From an aff. Roholtiella sp. LEGE 12411 (GTDB taxonomy: Bacteria; Cyanobacteriota; Cyanobacteriia; Cyanobacteriales; Nostocaceae), in assembly GCF_015206995.1 (NCBI RefSeq), contig NZ_JADEXR010000046.1, forward strand, positions 1-43,292: a stretch of 43,292 bases of DNA. Reading direction: 5' to 3'. Under the pieces are notes generated by a model, which saw only the letters and a program-made list of their open reading frames with translations, searched no databases and was not told the origin of the DNA. Shown here in pieces: positions 40,099 through 43,292 of the stretch (the first letter of the stretch is position 1; every line of letters begins with the position of its first letter). A program made the position numbers and the translations under genes.

Positions 40099-43000
40099 AT
40101 GTTTGTTGACTTCTTTATTAAGCGACCTGTATTTACGAGTGTCTGCGCTATCATCATTCTGCTGGTAGGAGCAATCAGTATTCCAACACTGCCCACGGAT
40201 CAATATCCAGAGATTAGCCCAACTCAAATTAACGTTACTGCTAACTATGTTGGTGCTAGTGCTGAAGTTGTAGAAAATACAGTTACAACTATCTTAGAGC
40301 GGCAAATTAACGGCGTTGAGGGCATGAAGTATATGACCTCAAGCAGCAGTAATAATGGCACAAGTACGATTACAGTCACATTTGATGCATCGCGGAACAA
40401 AGATATTGCAGCGGTCGATGTGCAAAATCGTGTGTCTCTAGCTGAACCGCTGTTACCAGAAGTTGTGCAGCAAACTGGAGTCGTTGTTAATAAGCAGTCT
40501 AACAACATTCTTTTAGCGATCGGATTGTACTCAGATAACAAAGACTATAACAATATATTTTTAAGTAATTATGCTGACCTATACATAGTAGATGCCCTGA
40601 AAAGAATCAAGGGTGTGGGTGAGGTGCAGATTTTTGGTGAACGCCGCTATGCTATGCGGCTGTGGCTCGACCCTAACCGCCTTGCTAGTCGTAACCTCAC
40701 CGCCCAGGATGTGATTGACGCACTCGACGAACAAAACTTACAGGTGGGTGCTGGGCAAATCGGGCAGCAGCCAACATCACCAGATCACATGTATCAAATA
40801 GACTTGCAAGCTCTTGGCAGGTTAACTGAGGCAACGGAATTTGCCGACATGGTGATTAAGACAGGTGAGGATGGCACCCTGATTAAGTTAAAAGATGTGG
40901 GTCGAACGGAACTGGGAGCGGAAAATTACAGCACTTTCTTACGATTTAAAGGCAATGAGGGTGTGGGTATGGGGATATTCCCCACTCCGGGTAGTAATGC
41001 TTTAGACGTGGCTAAGGCTGTAAAAGCTGAAATGGTACGACTGAGGCAAAGTTTTCCGCCGGGACTAGAATATCAGGTGGCGTTTGATACAACGCTTTTT
41101 GTGGAAGCGTCTCTAGCAGAAGTGCTCAAGACGCTGATAGAAGCGATCGCTCTTGTGGTCTTGGTAATTTATATCTTCTTACAAGACTGGCGCACCACGT
41201 TGATCCCCGTGATTGTCGTTCCCTTAACCTTGGTTGGTACTTTTGCCTTTATCAAAGTTTTCGGATTTTCCATCAACACCCTAACCATGTTTGGTTTAAC
41301 CTTAGCAACTGGGTTAGTGGTTGATGACGCAATTATCGTCGTTGAGAATATCTCTCGCTTAATTGAGGATGAGGGGATGCCACCCCGCCAAGCGGCTTCT
41401 GAGTCCATGAAGGAACTGTTTGGAGCAGTGATTGCGACTTCCTTAGTGCTAATGGCTGTATTTGTCCCCGTTGCTTTCTTTCCAGGATCTACAGGACAGA
41501 TATATAAGCAATTTGCCCTAACGATCGCCTTTTCAATGGCGATTTCTACCTTTTTGGCCATTACTCTAACTCCTTCCCTCTCAGCCCTACTACTGCGGCG
41601 GGGACAAAGACCACGTGGTTGGTTGGGCTGGATTTTTGAACGAGTTAACAGATTTATTGATTGGACACGTAGAAAGTATGAACGATCGCTCTACCGTCTG
41701 AATCGTATAAAAGCGATCGTCGTGCTGTTATTCATCTTGTCCTTGGGGGTGACGGGTTGGCTTTACACTCGCGTACCTACAGCATTTATCCCCGATGATG
41801 ACCAAGGCTATTTCATCACGATCATTCAAGGGCCAGAAGGAGTTTCACTGAACTACACCAGTAAAGTCATGGCTCAGGTAGAAAAAGAAATCCTGAAATT
41901 ACCTGAAGTTACAGGTACTTTCGCTATCGGTGGCTTTGGTTTTAGTGGTAACTCTGCCAATAGTGGTGCGATTTTTACGACCCTCAAGCCTTGGGGCGAT
42001 CGTCATGAACCAGGACAATCAGCGCAGGCTATCATTGGCAACTTGACAGAAGTGCTATCGACAATTACCGAAGCGAGAATTTTTCCAGTTAATCCCCCAT
42101 CTATTCAGGGTTTAGGCAGTTTTGGCGGTTTCCAATTTCAACTACAAGACAGAACAGGTAACAGCGGTTTAAATAACTTGTTGCAAGTCATGGGTAAGTT
42201 ACTCGAACGCGGTAATCAAACACCAGGATTGCAAGCTGTATTTAGCACTTTTAATGCGAATACACCTCAGATATTGATTGAAGTAGACCGCAATAAAGCT
42301 AAATCCCTACAAGTAGACGTAGACGATATCTTTAATACCCTACAGAGTTACTTGGGTTCGCGGTATGTCAACGATTTTAATTTGCTACAGCGGACTTATC
42401 GAGTGTATGTCCAAGCTGACGCTCAGTTCCGATCTAACCCTGAAGATATCGGTAAATTATACGTTCGCTCTGCCAACAATCAGATGATTGCTTTGAGTAG
42501 TTTGGTAAAACTTACTCCTGCTACCGGAGCACAAACAATTAATCACTTCAACTTGTTCCGCTCAATTGAAATTAACGGCTCCGCAGCTCCTGGTTATAGT
42601 TCTGGACAAGCAACCACAGCAATGGAAGGATTGGCAAAGGAGGTTTTACCTGCAAGTATGGGCTACGAATGGGCGGGGATTACTGCTGAAGAGAAGCAGT
42701 CTGGAGGTTTAGCGCCGCTGATTTTTGGATTGGGACTTGTCTTCGTCTTCCTCGTGTTAGCTGCTCAGTATGAGAACTATGTTGACCCACTGATTATTAT
42801 GTTGTCAGTTCCCCTAGCTATCTTAGGGGCATTGCTGGCACAGTCGATGCGGGGTCTAGCCAATGATGTATTTTGTCAAGTTGGTCTAGTGATGTTGATT
42901 GGTTTGGCTAGTAAAAATGCCATTTTGATTGTAGAATTTGCCAACCAACTACGGGATCAAGGTCTTTCGCTGAGCAAAGCCGCAATCCAAGCCTCACAAG

Positions 43001-43272
43001 AGCGCTTGCGACCCATTCTGATGACTTCCTTGTCTTTTATTCTGGGTATTTGGCCCTTGGTCAATCCTGAAGGCGCAGGAGCAGCTAGTAGAAGATCTCT
43101 TGGTACAGCTGTGGCTGGCGGGATGATTGTTTCAACTTTCTTGAGTTTGTTTATTGTACCAATTCTATATATCGTGATTGGGAACATTCGCGATCGCATG
43201 AGTCCACGTCGTCAGCCTCAACAGCTAGATTCTAGTCATGATGACAAAATTCCTTCCACTAGCCATCGGTGA
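40099..43272 (+). CDS. RND efflux pump, HAE1/AcrB-like permease
   Basis: A complete 1057-residue inner-membrane protein starting MFVDFFIKRPVFTSVCAIII, with twelve predicted helices and two large periplasmic loops. The proton-relay acids D409 and D410 lie in GLVVDDAIIVVENI, and K939 in GLASKNAILIVEF matches the AcrB lysine. The GSTGQIYKQFALTIAFSMAI stretch and the opening helix are typical of the hydrophobe/amphiphile (HAE1) group. No membrane-fusion or outer-membrane gene is visible, but window end is 20 bases away; the adaptor may lie downstream. A GGGATGG repeat follows the stop. Confidence 0.95.
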   Translation: MFVDFFIKRPVFTSVCAIIILLVGAISIPTLPTDQYPEISPTQINVTANYVGASAEVVENTVTTILERQINGVEGMKYMTSSSSNNGTSTITVTFDASRNKDIAAVDVQNRVSLAEPLLPEVVQQTGVVVNKQSNNILLAIGLYSDNKDYNNIFLSNYADLYIVDALKRIKGVGEVQIFGERRYAMRLWLDPNRLASRNLTAQDVIDALDEQNLQVGAGQIGQQPTSPDHMYQIDLQALGRLTEATEFADMVIKTGEDGTLIKLKDVGRTELGAENYSTFLRFKGNEGVGMGIFPTPGSNALDVAKAVKAEMVRLRQSFPPGLEYQVAFDTTLFVEASLAEVLKTLIEAIALVVLVIYIFLQDWRTTLIPVIVVPLTLVGTFAFIKVFGFSINTLTMFGLTLATGLVVDDAIIVVENISRLIEDEGMPPRQAASESMKELFGAVIATSLVLMAVFVPVAFFPGSTGQIYKQFALTIAFSMAISTFLAITLTPSLSALLLRRGQRPRGWLGWIFERVNRFIDWTRRKYERSLYRLNRIKAIVVLLFILSLGVTGWLYTRVPTAFIPDDDQGYFITIIQGPEGVSLNYTSKVMAQVEKEILKLPEVTGTFAIGGFGFSGNSANSGAIFTTLKPWGDRHEPGQSAQAIIGNLTEVLSTITEARIFPVNPPSIQGLGSFGGFQFQLQDRTGNSGLNNLLQVMGKLLERGNQTPGLQAVFSTFNANTPQILIEVDRNKAKSLQVDVDDIFNTLQSYLGSRYVNDFNLLQRTYRVYVQADAQFRSNPEDIGKLYVRSANNQMIALSSLVKLTPATGAQTINHFNLFRSIEINGSAAPGYSSGQATTAMEGLAKEVLPASMGYEWAGITAEEKQSGGLAPLIFGLGLVFVFLVLAAQYENYVDPLIIMLSVPLAILGALLAQSMRGLANDVFCQVGLVMLIGLASKNAILIVEFANQLRDQGLSLSKAAIQASQERLRPILMTSLSFILGIWPLVNPEGAGAASRRSLGTAVAGGMIVSTFLSLFIVPILYIVIGNIRDRMSPRRQPQQLDSSHDDKIPSTSHR

Positions 43273-43292
43273 GGTGGGGGATGGGGGATGGG

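Overview
The window comes from a filamentous, Nostoc-like cyanobacterium. The evidence is the 5' part of psbD (photosystem II D2), a BtpA photosystem I biogenesis gene, a PucC-type carrier, several cyanobacteria-restricted families (UPF0367, DUF4336), very many GCGATCGC (HIP1) octamers, and heptanucleotide tandem repeats (GGGCATT/CCCAATG) plus small palindromic repeats between genes. It reads as ordinary chromosome in which housekeeping genes alternate with decayed or mobile DNA; there is no large operon, prophage, CRISPR array or rRNA.

Layout. 1-5.5 kb: psbD start (minus), UPF0367 protein, an ECF-like ABC ATPase, a NYN/YacP-like RNase, tRNA-Asn(GUU), then an M56 membrane peptidase and BlaI-type repressor pair (minus) divergent from a ComB-family phosphatase. 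5.5-13.3 kb: a MITE, a VKOR-thioredoxin fusion and btpA (both minus), then rimO, a DEAD-box RNA helicase, a Uma2 nuclease and an aldo/keto reductase. 13.5-17 kb: accessory stretch with a small hypothetical gene, an RHH/PIN toxin-antitoxin pair with a clear operator palindrome, a two-gene module ending in a retropepsin-like protease, and a DUF2887 nuclease whose 3' end is duplicated in tandem. 17-20.5 kb: PucC-like carrier, nitrilase-family amidase, MarC. 20.5-22.1 kb: broken IS5-type transposase, a MITE, and a hairpin-rich segment that looks like a structured RNA. 22.1-25.3 kb: a GalT homologue with a rewritten active-site motif, ddl, and a two-helix membrane protein. 25.3-28.9 kb: gene-poor DNA with broken gene ends, two MITEs and a DUF4351 protein. 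28.9-36.2 kb: DUF4336 protein, nucleotidyltransferase, pRiA4b ORF-3-like protein, five-bladed propeller glycosidase-like protein, GAF protein, GT39-type glycosyltransferase. 36.5-43.3 kb: pfkA (minus), era behind a tandemly duplicated 5' region, a NarL-type response regulator, a small hypothetical gene and a complete RND (HAE1/AcrB-like) pump.

Most genes are single transcription units. Real coupling (overlapping start and stop) is seen only for the blaI-like/M56 pair, the antitoxin/toxin pair and the small-protein/aspartyl-protease pair. The most unusual points are the GalT motif in which both active-site histidines and the glutamine are replaced, the hairpin-rich region directly in front of it, an interspersed palindromic repeat that has entered two reading frames without breaking them, and the 117-bp duplication that copies the era start codon into a mini-ORF. 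No gene cluster that I can defend as a wholly new system was found; the protease pair at 15.0-15.6 kb is the closest candidate.
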